A stretch of 7,107 nt of DNA from JAZKSG01 sp964384785 (GTDB lineage Archaea; Thermoplasmatota; E2; DHVEG-1). The notes below the pieces were generated by a model. The model searched no databases. It saw nothing but the letters and a program-made list of their open reading frames with translations, and was not told the origin of the DNA. The stretch covers positions 1 through 7,107 of the forward strand of contig CAYLLH010000025.1 of the NCBI GenBank assembly GCA_964384785.1, read 5' to 3'. Below are positions 1-4,654 of the stretch, one piece after another (position 1 is the stretch's first letter; every line of letters begins with the position of its first letter). The position numbers and the translations under genes were made by a program.

Positions 1-1
1 A

Positions 2-562
2 GAAAAAAAACTTCGCTATCAAAGTAGTTATTTTTGGGAGGAACGCAACAAATGGTTTTCAGATATATGGACTGATTTAAAAGGAACAAATCAGAACATG
101 ATTAACAATGAAACAAGACAACGTTCAGCAGCGTTTCCTTTTGATCTTTCTTATCGTTTGATAAACATGTTCTCAATTCAACAAGATACAGTTCTTGATC
201 CTTTTTGGGGCACGGGTACAACTACCCTTGCAGCTATAGCCTCATCTAGAAATTCTATAGGTGTTGAAATAGACGAAAAACTTGTTGAAAACTTTAAAAA
301 AAGTTTAAAAAATGTTAGTAAAATCACTTATGAAAAAAACCAACAAAGATTAAATAATCATATAATTTTTCTAAAACAAAAAGATAAACCTTTGAAACAT
401 AAATCATTAAATTATGATTTCCCTGTAACTACAGGTCAGGAAAGAAATATTTTGTTTTATGATGTTAAAAACATATCTGAAGAAAAAAAAGATTTTTTTG
501 TTGCAAATCATAAAAAACATAGTTTTCAAAGACAAAAAGAAATCAAAGATTTCATCTCTTAA
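2..562 (+). CDS. Type II site-specific DNA methyltransferase, C-terminal part (5' end outside window)
   Basis: Modification enzyme of a restriction-modification pair. The frame is open back to base 2, so the ATG at 98 is internal and the true start lies left of the window; 186 residues are visible. Visible residues about 51-67 (bases 152-202) resemble the conserved lead-in to motif I, followed by DPFWGTGTTTLAA, the SAM-binding motif I of N6-adenine/N4-cytosine methyltransferases, and then an acidic GVEID strand. Motif I lying close to the C-terminus means the catalytic (D/S/N)PP(Y/W) motif is upstream, the permuted (beta-type) order; that motif is off the window, so adenine and cytosine-N4 targets cannot be told apart. 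A lysine-rich tail of about 100 residues follows. The gene converges on a nuclease gene and shares its stop with it. Family call is firm; specificity is inferred only from the partner. Confidence 0.88.
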   Translation, partial: EKKLRYQSSYFWEERNKWFSDIWTDLKGTNQNMINNETRQRSAAFPFDLSYRLINMFSIQQDTVLDPFWGTGTTTLAAIASSRNSIGVEIDEKLVENFKKSLKNVSKITYEKNQQRLNNHIIFLKQKDKPLKHKSLNYDFPVTTGQERNILFYDVKNISEEKKDFFVANHKKHSFQRQKEIKDFIS

Positions 563-1179
563 ACTTCTAAAATTTTTTTAACAACTTTGTCGATGTTTAG
601 TATTTTTTCTGTTTCATATTCATAATATATGTAGAATACCGTTTTGTTATATTTTTGGTTTGATTTTTTGTTGAATTCTTTTATTGTTTTTCTAGTTTTC
701 TTATATGATATTGGTTTTACTTGTATTCCACAAACTGTTTTGTTTTTATGTTTGATTTCTAGATCAACTCTAAGAGTATCATCTATGTAATCATTTGATT
801 CAATTATATTATATTTATTTGTTAGTTTATTTGTAAGTATCTGTTTTACTTTTTCTTCCATACATTGACCTTTCATTGATTGTACAATAAAAAGATCATA
901 TTCCCATTTTATACATTGTTTTAAACTATGTTTTTTTTGTTTCCAGTATTTTTGTTGAGCAAGATATAGTTTTTTTCCGAAATCCTCTATTGTTCCTTTG
1001 CTTATGATTCCGCATTTGCATTTTGTTTGACTGTGTTTTTTTATTAGAAAGTATAGTTCTTCATGGGATTTTGGTTTATGTTTACGTATCAGACTCATTA
1101 CAGGTACTGAGTTTTCTGGTGCACCTATCCCAGTTTTTCCATTTAACCAGTTAAGATCCTCGCCGGTATCAGTTTTCAT
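559..1179 (-). CDS. Type II restriction endonuclease, MjaI-like family (putative CTAG cutter)
   Basis: Cleaves unmodified DNA as partner of the methyltransferase with which it converges; the two genes overlap by 4 bp at their stops. The 206 residues fit small PD-(D/E)xK nucleases. Visible active-site pattern: helix Glu (E108/E109, GQCMEEK), then DDTLRVDLEI with D139, then GIQVKP with Q153 and K155, i.e. a D...QxK variant of the usual D...(D/E)xK. A Cys pair, KCKCG (C54, C56), could bind metal. From memory this resembles the archaeal MjaI/MthZI type, known to recognise CTAG; that assignment is a family-level inference. A palindromic TATA box, tttataaa (1201-1208), is centred about 25 nt upstream of the ATG, consistent with a leaderless mRNA; only a weak gagatga precedes the start. 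A nuclease is well supported, the subfamily moderately. Confidence 0.78.
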   Translation of the reverse strand: MKTDTGEDLNWLNGKTGIGAPENSVPVMSLIRKHKPKSHEELYFLIKKHSQTKCKCGIISKGTIEDFGKKLYLAQQKYWKQKKHSLKQCIKWEYDLFIVQSMKGQCMEEKVKQILTNKLTNKYNIIESNDYIDDTLRVDLEIKHKNKTVCGIQVKPISYKKTRKTIKEFNKKSNQKYNKTVFYIYYEYETEKILNIDKVVKKILEV

Positions 1180-1200
1180 AGGTTCATCTCAAAGTTAAGG

Positions 1201-1208
1201 TTTATAAA
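1201..1208 (-). promoter_or_regulatory. TATA box of the nuclease gene
   Basis: The string tttataaa is an exact palindrome, centred about 25 nt upstream of the nuclease ATG at 1179. That is the normal TATA-to-start distance in Archaea, so the transcript would begin at or next to the start codon. Confidence 0.5.
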
Positions 1209-1244
1209 AAAATTAATGGGGTTTTTTTATACATTTTTTTCCCC

Positions 1245-1272
1245 AAAAAAAACTAAAAAAATTAAAAAAAAA
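1245..1272 (-). terminator. Poly-T terminator of the thiC / small-protein transcript
   Basis: On the minus strand, runs of 9, 7 and 8 T follow one another (A runs at 1264-1272, 1255-1261 and 1245-1252 on +), starting about 30 nt after the stop of the 61-residue gene. Repeated T runs without a required hairpin are the usual intrinsic terminator of Archaea. Confidence 0.6.
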
Positions 1273-1303
1273 TTGGTTTTTTTTAATCCTTTTATTCTAT
1301 TTT

Positions 1304-1489
1304 TTATTTCTTTTTTAAGTATGGAAGACCTGTTCTTTTGTTTACACCAACAGTGTAGTTATTAGGCTTGTCGCATGGTTCTCCACTTTTTGGGTCTCTC
1401 TTACTAAAGAAATAAATTGTTTGGTTTTTTCCACCTTTTAATTGGACGTCCCTTTTATACAAAGTCCATCCATCATGTGTATATGCCAT
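1304..1489 (-). CDS. Conserved small basic protein of unknown function (61 aa)
   Basis: Function unknown. The protein is highly basic, contains the core KGGKNQTIYFFSKRDPKSG, a single Cys (CDKP), and ends in VNKRTGLPYLKKK. Aromatic residues alternate with Lys/Arg in a way that suggests a compact beta-rich, perhaps nucleic-acid-binding fold. I recall closely similar small proteins in several archaeal genomes, but cannot name a family. It is a real gene: the minus strand has a strong Shine-Dalgarno, aaggaggt (1501-1508), 11 nt before the ATG, the best in the window. It follows thiC by 89 nt on the same strand and, with no convincing TATA box in the gap, is probably co-transcribed with it; the strong ribosome site fits an internal cistron. 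Confidence 0.8.
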   Translation of the reverse strand: MAYTHDGWTLYKRDVQLKGGKNQTIYFFSKRDPKSGEPCDKPNNYTVGVNKRTGLPYLKKK

Positions 1490-1500
1490 AAATTCTTTTT

Positions 1501-1508
1501 ACCTCCTT
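1501..1508 (-). promoter_or_regulatory. Strong Shine-Dalgarno of the 61-aa gene
   Basis: Reads aaggaggt on the minus strand, a near-full complement of the 16S rRNA 3' end, 11 nt before the ATG at 1489. It fixes the start and supports translation as an internal cistron after thiC. Confidence 0.7.
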
Positions 1509-1578
1509 AAGCAACAGAATACATATCTTTGGATTTAAAACTTTCCTTATTTTCTCCAATAAAAACAGGTATGAATGA

Positions 1579-2862
1579 TTAGTTTTGTTCTTTCAGATAT
1601 TTTTTTACTAGTTCTATAGCACAATATTTACCACACATGGAACATGTTTCAGTATCCTCAGTAGGAAGTCTTTGTTCACGTATTTTTTTTGCTTTTTCTG
1701 GATCTATACATAGTTTCAGCATTGTATCCCAGTCTAGGTTTTCACGTGCTTGGCTGAATTTATGATCCACATCAACATCTATTCCTCTGGCTAAATCTGC
1801 TGCATGAGCCGCGATCCTGGTAGCGATTACACCCTGACGGACATCATCTACATTTGGAAGCGAAAGATGTTCAGCTGGTGTCAGATAACACAAAAAATCT
1901 GCACCATAGTAACCTGCAAGTGTTCCACCGATTCCGCCAACGAAATGATCATAACCCGGTGCTATATCTGTTACTAACGGACCAAGTACAAAATATGGTG
2001 CCTCATGTGTAGTTTTTTTCATAACTTCAATGTTGGATTGTATATCATTAAGGGGCATATGACCTGGTCCTTCAACCATGGTTTGTACACCAAAATCCCG
2101 GGCTTTTTCTACTAGTTCACCAATTATAAGCATTTCCTGGAATTTTGCTCGATCATTTGAATCAGAAAGAGCTCCTGATCGCATTCCATCTCCAAGGCTA
2201 AGGGTGACATCATATTTTTTAGCAAGTTCCAAAAGATAATCAAAATTTTTGTATAACGGGTTCTCCTGGTTGTTATGTAGAATCCATGCCATGTGAAATG
2301 CTCCACCGCGGGATACCATGGGAATAAGTCTTTTTTGGTTTTTAAGTCGTTCAACACTAACACGGGTTACACCAACATGAACAACAGCAAAATCTACTCC
2401 TTGTTTAGCTTGATGCTCAAAAGTATTAAACATGTCATCCTCGGTCATATCAACAATAGCACCATGTTTACTAATTGCATCAATCCCTGCTTGATATATA
2501 GGTACTGTTCCAAATGGTAGATCAACAGTTTCTAGAAGTTTTTCACGGAGTTTGTCAAGATCTTTACCTGTGGAAAGATCCATAAGAGCATGAGCTCCAG
2601 CGTTTACTGATACTTTTGCTTTTTTGATTTCTTCATCAAAATCACAATGTTCACGAGAGGTTCCAATATTTGCGTTTACTTTGACTCTAAGTCCTTTGCC
2701 AATACCCAAAGCTTTAGGTGAATGAATCTGGTTAAAAGGAATAACTATTTTTCCAGAAGCTACTCTTCGACGGATTTTTTCTTTATCTATTTTTTCAAAA
2801 TCAGCAACTTGTTGTATTTCTTTTGTTATGTTTCCTTTTTGTGCCTCTGAAATTTGTGTCAT
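1579..2862 (-). CDS. thiC: Phosphomethylpyrimidine synthase ThiC
   Basis: Radical-SAM enzyme that rearranges aminoimidazole ribotide to hydroxymethylpyrimidine phosphate, the pyrimidine half of thiamine; cytosolic. At 427 residues it is the short form lacking the extra N-terminal region of proteobacterial and plant ThiC. Recognisable blocks are KVNANIGTS (61-69), ALMDLSTG (92-99), TVPIYQA (119-125), MVSRGG (182-187), LGDGMRSGALSD (223-234), MVEGPGHMPLN (262-272, with H268), TDIAPGYDH (298-306) and YLTPAEHLSLP (326-336, with H332); the two His match known zinc-site positions. The C-terminal iron-sulfur cluster motif CSMCGKYC (C407, C410, C414) is CX2CX3C, one residue shorter than the classical CX2CX4C and, as I recall, common in archaeal forms. 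No TPP-riboswitch signature is visible upstream. Its own TATA box and Shine-Dalgarno are present; the 61-aa gene follows. Confidence 0.97.
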   Translation of the reverse strand: MTQISEAQKGNITKEIQQVADFEKIDKEKIRRRVASGKIVIPFNQIHSPKALGIGKGLRVKVNANIGTSREHCDFDEEIKKAKVSVNAGAHALMDLSTGKDLDKLREKLLETVDLPFGTVPIYQAGIDAISKHGAIVDMTEDDMFNTFEHQAKQGVDFAVVHVGVTRVSVERLKNQKRLIPMVSRGGAFHMAWILHNNQENPLYKNFDYLLELAKKYDVTLSLGDGMRSGALSDSNDRAKFQEMLIIGELVEKARDFGVQTMVEGPGHMPLNDIQSNIEVMKKTTHEAPYFVLGPLVTDIAPGYDHFVGGIGGTLAGYYGADFLCYLTPAEHLSLPNVDDVRQGVIATRIAAHAADLARGIDVDVDHKFSQARENLDWDTMLKLCIDPEKAKKIREQRLPTEDTETCSMCGKYCAIELVKKYLKEQN

Positions 2863-2872
2863 AAAATAAATA

Positions 2873-2880
2873 TACTCCTA
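2873..2880 (-). promoter_or_regulatory. Shine-Dalgarno of thiC
   Basis: Reads taggagta on the minus strand, 10 nt before the ATG at 2862. It supports that start and shows that this mRNA has a leader, unlike several other genes here. Confidence 0.5.
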
Positions 2881-2916
2881 TCAAACAGGATGCATTTATT
2901 CCACAAAGAATCCCCC

Positions 2917-2925
2917 TATATAAAT
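2917..2925 (-). promoter_or_regulatory. TATA box of thiC (also TATA-like on +)
   Basis: Reads atttatata on the minus strand; transcription would start near 2896, giving a leader of about 34 nt that carries the Shine-Dalgarno. The same bases read tatataaat on +, with a predicted start near 2946, just before the inverted-repeat segment, so it may work both ways. Confidence 0.5.
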
Positions 2926-2945
2926 CATTCCAATAGATAATAAAA

Positions 2946-3055
2946 TTTTGTAAAAGGGAAGAAGGAAGGCTGGTTTCTTAGGAGGGATGGGATGCACTCT
3001 AAAAAATATACTACCAGCCCGATTCCTTCTAATCCATTGTATTACGGGGTTTTTT
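2946..3055 (+). ncRNA. Candidate structured small RNA with its own TATA box and T6 terminator
   Basis: The gap between thiC and the next + gene is AT-rich except here: my hand count over 2956-3049 is 43 G/C of 94, well above the flanks. Bases 2960-2974 and 3013-3030 form a 15-bp stem with a 3-nt CGA bulge (3020-3022): 7 bp ggctggt/accagcc inside and 8 bp outside. The 38-nt apical part (2975-3012) can form a further short helix, ttag/ctaa (2978-2981 with 2999-3002). A TATA-like box ends 21 nt before the proposed 5' end, and GGGG-T6 (3046-3055) resembles a terminator. The strand is inferred from these two signals. It matches no RNA family I know: no C/D boxes, kink-turn, RNase P, SRP or thi-box motifs. 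It could instead be a regulatory palindrome. Confidence 0.4.
3050..3055 (+). terminator. Poly-T run ending the candidate RNA
   Basis: Six T follow GGGG, about 20 nt after the closing stem. It is on the + strand only, which favours + transcription of the segment. Confidence 0.35.
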
Positions 3056-3179
3056 AAATGCTTTTTTCGCAGTTGAATGTGCAAATATGTATGTAGTTAA
3101 GCCTTTGTATTTATTTTTTTAAGCAATATTCCAATAAATTTTTATGCTGTAAAACCTTATATTAGTACGGGATGGTATT

Positions 3180-3563
3180 ATGCCTAGTTCAACCATAACT
3201 GTTAGATTTGATGATGAGCTTTATCATAAGGTTAAAAACCATGAGATGAACACTAGTGAGCTGATAAGAACTAGTGTTAGACGTTTTTTAAAGGATCTTG
3301 AGGAAAAAGAACATCAGAATAACACGTTTTCGTACAATGAAAGACAACCAGTGCAACAGGTAAAACAACCCGTTTTACGGCAGGAAACACCTGTATATAG
3401 TAGTGTTCCCGATACTGGTTTTGATGCTTCTTTTATGAGAAAAAACGATGAATCTGAGGAGATAAGTCCTCTAATTGAGGAGTTGACTGATAAAATTGAT
3501 CAACTTGATGACGAAATCAATGTTTTAATGGATAAATATCAGAAGATAAAAGAAAAACAATAA
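3180..3563 (+). CDS. Ribbon-helix-helix (CopG/MetJ-type) DNA-binding protein with C-terminal coiled coil
   Basis: Probable dimeric transcription factor. Residues 4-10 (STITVRF) form the beta strand that would enter the DNA major groove, followed by DDELYHKV and then MNTSELIRTSVRRFLKDLEE, the two helices of the ribbon-helix-helix fold; the domain ends near residue 45. A polar, Gln-rich linker (about 46-90) leads to an acidic heptad-like helix (about 93-127: LIEELTDKIDQLDDEINVLMDKY) that should form a coiled coil. No toxin gene is adjacent, so an antitoxin role is not supported. The gene lies alone: tRNA-Ser runs toward it, and T7 (3572-3578) follows its stop. A T-rich TATA-like stretch (3137-3145) and the weak Shine-Dalgarno gggatgg (3169-3175) precede the ATG. 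The target is unknown. Confidence 0.85.
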   Translation: MPSSTITVRFDDELYHKVKNHEMNTSELIRTSVRRFLKDLEEKEHQNNTFSYNERQPVQQVKQPVLRQETPVYSSVPDTGFDASFMRKNDESEEISPLIEELTDKIDQLDDEINVLMDKYQKIKEKQ

Positions 3564-3571
3564 AATATTGG

Positions 3572-3578
3572 TTTTTTT
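3572..3578 (+). terminator. Poly-T terminator of the ribbon-helix-helix gene
   Basis: Seven T starting 8 nt after the stop codon, just before the 3' end of the convergent tRNA-Ser gene. Confidence 0.5.
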
Positions 3579-3581
3579 AGA

Positions 3582-3668
3582 CGCTGGGGAGGAGATTTGA
3601 ACTCCTGTGGTGTAAAACACCAGTGGTTTTCGAGACCACCGCCGTAGGCCGGACTTGGCTACCCCAGC
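3582..3668 (-). tRNA. tRNA-Ser (CGA)
   Basis: The minus strand folds into a complete class II tRNA of 87 nt without intron. The acceptor GCTGGGG/CCCCAGC pairs fully, with discriminator G as expected for serine. The D stem is GCC/GGC. The anticodon stem GTGGT/ACCAC encloses loop CTCGAAA, anticodon CGA at 3632-3630, reading codon UCG. The variable arm is long (GGTGT-TTT-ACACC), diagnostic of Ser/Leu, and the T arm is AGGAG-TTCAAAT-CTCCT. CCA is not encoded. Possible TATA boxes on the minus strand are at 3711-3718 (shared with the next gene) and a weaker cattaaac around 3695-3702. Confidence 0.96.
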
Positions 3669-3710
3669 AACAGATAAGGATTTTTTTGTGAAAAGTTTAA
3701 TGAAACACTT

Positions 3711-3718
3711 TTTTATAT
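3711..3718 (+). promoter_or_regulatory. TATA-like box between tRNA-Ser and the sulfur-carrier gene, possibly bidirectional
   Basis: Reads ttttatat on +, centred about 20 nt before the GTG at 3734, so that mRNA would be leaderless or nearly so. On the minus strand it reads atataaaa and would start transcription near 3690, about 22 nt before tRNA-Ser. Confidence 0.4.
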
Positions 3719-3733
3719 GGGTATCGATTTCCT

Positions 3734-3940
3734 GTGAAAATAAAAATTACCCTTAGTCGCTCGAATGAAACAAAAACAGTTACGTTAGAACATGGTAACA
3801 ATGCCTCTGATTTACTTAAAAAGTTAGATATTAAACCTGATTCAGCGATTATAATGATCAACAATACACCAATACCTGTGGATTCAGATCTAAAAGATGG
3901 TCAGCATTTAACTTTGATGGAGATTTCATCAAGTGGATAA
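3734..3940 (+). CDS. MoaD/ThiS-family beta-grasp sulfur carrier, C-terminus Ser-Gly
   Basis: A small ubiquitin-like protein (68 aa). Members are adenylated and thiocarboxylated at a C-terminal glycine, then donate sulfur to thiamine thiazole, molybdopterin or tRNA, or become attached to proteins (SAMPs). Fold signs: strand KIKITLS (2-8), strand KTVTLEHG (14-21), helix NASDLLKKLDI (23-33), strands AIIMINNTPIP (38-48) and the typical turn DSDLKDGQHLTLMEI (50-64). The last residues are ISSSG: the terminal Gly is present but the usual preceding Gly is Ser (AGT; GGT would be one base away). It starts with GTG, and no better start exists. It sits between two tRNA genes, with T7 16 nt before tRNA-Glu, and may be co-transcribed with it. 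The ThiC link is only proximity; ThiS, MoaD or SAMP cannot be decided. Confidence 0.85.
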   Translation: MKIKITLSRSNETKTVTLEHGNNASDLLKKLDIKPDSAIIMINNTPIPVDSDLKDGQHLTLMEISSSG

Positions 3941-3949
3941 AAAAAAATA

Positions 3950-3956
3950 TTTTTTT
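3950..3956 (+). terminator. T7 run between the sulfur-carrier gene and tRNA-Glu
   Basis: Seven T directly abut the first base of tRNA-Glu. It may end part of the upstream transcripts, but no TATA box stands about 25 nt before the tRNA, so read-through is likely needed to make it. Confidence 0.3.
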
Positions 3957-4031
3957 GCTCCTGTAGTGTAGTCCGGCTAATCATCAAGCCCTCTCGAGGC
4001 TTAGACCCGGGTTCGAATCCCGGCGGGAGCA
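3957..4031 (+). tRNA. tRNA-Glu (CUC)
   Basis: A complete 75-nt tRNA. The acceptor GCTCCTG/CGGGAGC has one T-G wobble pair and discriminator A. The anticodon stem AAGCC/GGCTT encloses loop CTCTCGA, anticodon CTC, reading GAG. The T arm is CCGGG-TTCGAAT-CCCGG; the variable loop is short; no intron and no encoded CCA. T7 (4037-4043) follows as terminator. No promoter of its own is evident. Confidence 0.96.
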
Positions 4032-4036
4032 TTAAG

Positions 4037-4043
4037 TTTTTTT
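4037..4043 (+). terminator. Poly-T terminator of tRNA-Glu
   Basis: Seven T, five bases after the discriminator base. The run overlaps the stop codon of the convergent Lrp-type gene by two bases, so the two transcription units are packed end to end. Confidence 0.55.
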
Positions 4044-4584
4044 ATTCTAAGGGTACATAGGTTTTTAGTTTTTTGATATCTGGATTTATTTTTCCTTCCC
4101 TTATGAGTGTGAAGTTTACATCTATTATTTTTGGTTTTTCAAGAAGGTAATCATTGTATGCCACTCTTAGTGAATCATAGTATCTACGTGCTGTTTTATG
4201 ATCTGGTGCTGAAAACATTATCAGCCAGTCGTATTCTCCGTTTACATATAGTACGTTTATTAGTCTTATTTTTTGTTTACTTGGTTCTTTTTTGATGTTT
4301 CTGTTTATTATTAGACTTGATAGTTTTTCATCCATGGGTTTCATTTTTATTAAAATTAGGTAGACTACATGGTTTCTTTCTGATTCATTGGTTATAGCTG
4401 TGTATCCCCATATCTTGTTTGTATCTTCTAGTTGTTTTCGATGTCTCCATATTTTTTGTCGGTATGTGTTGAGTTTTTTTGCTATTTCCCGGTCTGTTCT
4501 TTTTGGGTTTTTTAGAAGTTCTTGTATGATTCTATCGGAGATATTATTTTCATTTGTAACTTCATTACTATTTTTTTTGTTCAT
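4042..4584 (-). CDS. Lrp/AsnC-family transcriptional regulator
   Basis: Archaeal feast/famine-type regulator, 180 aa. After a polar N-terminal stretch (1-15), residues about 16-60 form the winged helix: SDRIIQELLKNPKRTDREIAKKLN (helices 1-2), YRQKIWRHRKQLED (recognition helix) and IWGYTAI (wing and hinge). Residues about 72-180 fit the effector/dimerisation (RAM-like) half: HVVYLILIKM strand, LINVLYVNGEYDWLIMFSAPD, HKTARRYYDSLRVAYNDYL helix and KIIDVNFTLIREGKINP. The VNGEYDWLI segment corresponds to the G-x-yDl effector-side motif of Lrp proteins. It is divergent from the 44-codon gene and upstream of citF, so these are candidate targets, as is its own promoter (TATA box about 30 nt before the ATG, next to the palindrome acttaagt). 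The effector is unknown. Confidence 0.88.
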   Translation of the reverse strand: MNKKNSNEVTNENNISDRIIQELLKNPKRTDREIAKKLNTYRQKIWRHRKQLEDTNKIWGYTAITNESERNHVVYLILIKMKPMDEKLSSLIINRNIKKEPSKQKIRLINVLYVNGEYDWLIMFSAPDHKTARRYYDSLRVAYNDYLLEKPKIIDVNFTLIREGKINPDIKKLKTYVPLE

Positions 4585-4602
4585 TTGTTACTTAATAATG
4601 TG

Positions 4603-4610
4603 ACTTAAGT
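4603..4610. promoter_or_regulatory. Palindrome acttaagt beside the Lrp-type gene's TATA box (possible operator)
   Basis: An exact 8-bp palindrome abuts the TATA box on its downstream side (minus-strand sense), and half of it recurs as ttacttaa (4588-4595) about 13 nt nearer the start. This placement would suit autorepression, but the sequence is short and AT-rich and could be chance. Confidence 0.25.
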
Positions 4611-4618
4611 ATTTATAT
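4611..4618 (-). promoter_or_regulatory. TATA box of the Lrp-type gene
   Basis: Reads atataaat on the minus strand, centred about 30 nt upstream of the ATG at 4584; the predicted leader is only a few bases. Confidence 0.55.
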
Positions 4619-4624
4619 GTCTCG

Positions 4625-4632
4625 CTATAAAA
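4625..4632 (+). promoter_or_regulatory. TATA box of the 44-codon gene
   Basis: Reads ctataaaa, centred about 27 nt before the ATG at 4655, predicting a leaderless transcript. It lies only about 14 bp (centre to centre) from the opposite-facing TATA box of the Lrp-type gene, so the two promoters should compete for bound factors. Confidence 0.5.
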
Positions 4633-4654
4633 CAATGTTAGTGAGGTCGTTAAG

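Larger units (their letters stand above)
1180..1303. other. Intergenic homopolymer belt with back-to-back promoter and terminator
   Basis: A 124-nt gap made almost wholly of A and T runs. Read on the minus strand it first gives long T runs that end the thiC-side transcript and then the TATA box of the nuclease gene. The only G/C blocks are GGGG (1218-1221) and CCCC (1241-1244), which could pair around a T-rich loop. A second TATA-like string, tataaaaaaa on the minus strand (1223-1232), lies further upstream of the nuclease start. Confidence 0.6.
2863..3179. other. Gene-free stretch between thiC and the ribbon-helix-helix gene
   Basis: 317 nt without a credible protein gene. It holds, left to right, the thiC Shine-Dalgarno, the thiC TATA box (also TATA-like on +), the GC-richer inverted-repeat segment proposed as a small RNA, its T6 run, and the AT-rich promoter of the + gene. 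The heptamer ggatgca occurs twice on + (2888-2894 and 2990-2996). Confidence 0.6.

Noticed and set aside
98..562. Methyltransferase starting at the ATG at 98
   Set aside because: The same frame is open to base 2 with family-like residues before motif I, so the ATG is internal and the gene is cut by the window edge.
2124..2363. Minus-strand frame inside thiC
   Set aside because: It lies wholly within the well-conserved thiC coding region in another frame; the + frame at 2293-2520 is rejected for the same reason.
2863..3060. TPP riboswitch upstream of thiC
   Set aside because: Neither strand shows the conserved CUGAGA core or the matching second thi-box half; the stem present has a different layout.
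2896..3084. 62-codon frame on the minus strand between thiC and its upstream neighbour
   Set aside because: It runs through the inverted-repeat stem and the thiC TATA box, has no ribosome site, and its hydrophobic end is a by-product of AT-rich promoter DNA.
3180..3668. Toxin-antitoxin locus around the ribbon-helix-helix gene
   Set aside because: Its flanks hold only the candidate RNA, a terminator and a tRNA gene; no toxin-like frame is present.
4388..4603. Hydrophobic 71-codon frame opposite the Lrp-type gene
   Set aside because: Antisense of a conserved Lys-rich gene gives Phe/Leu/Ser-rich frames by default; no promoter or ribosome site supports it.
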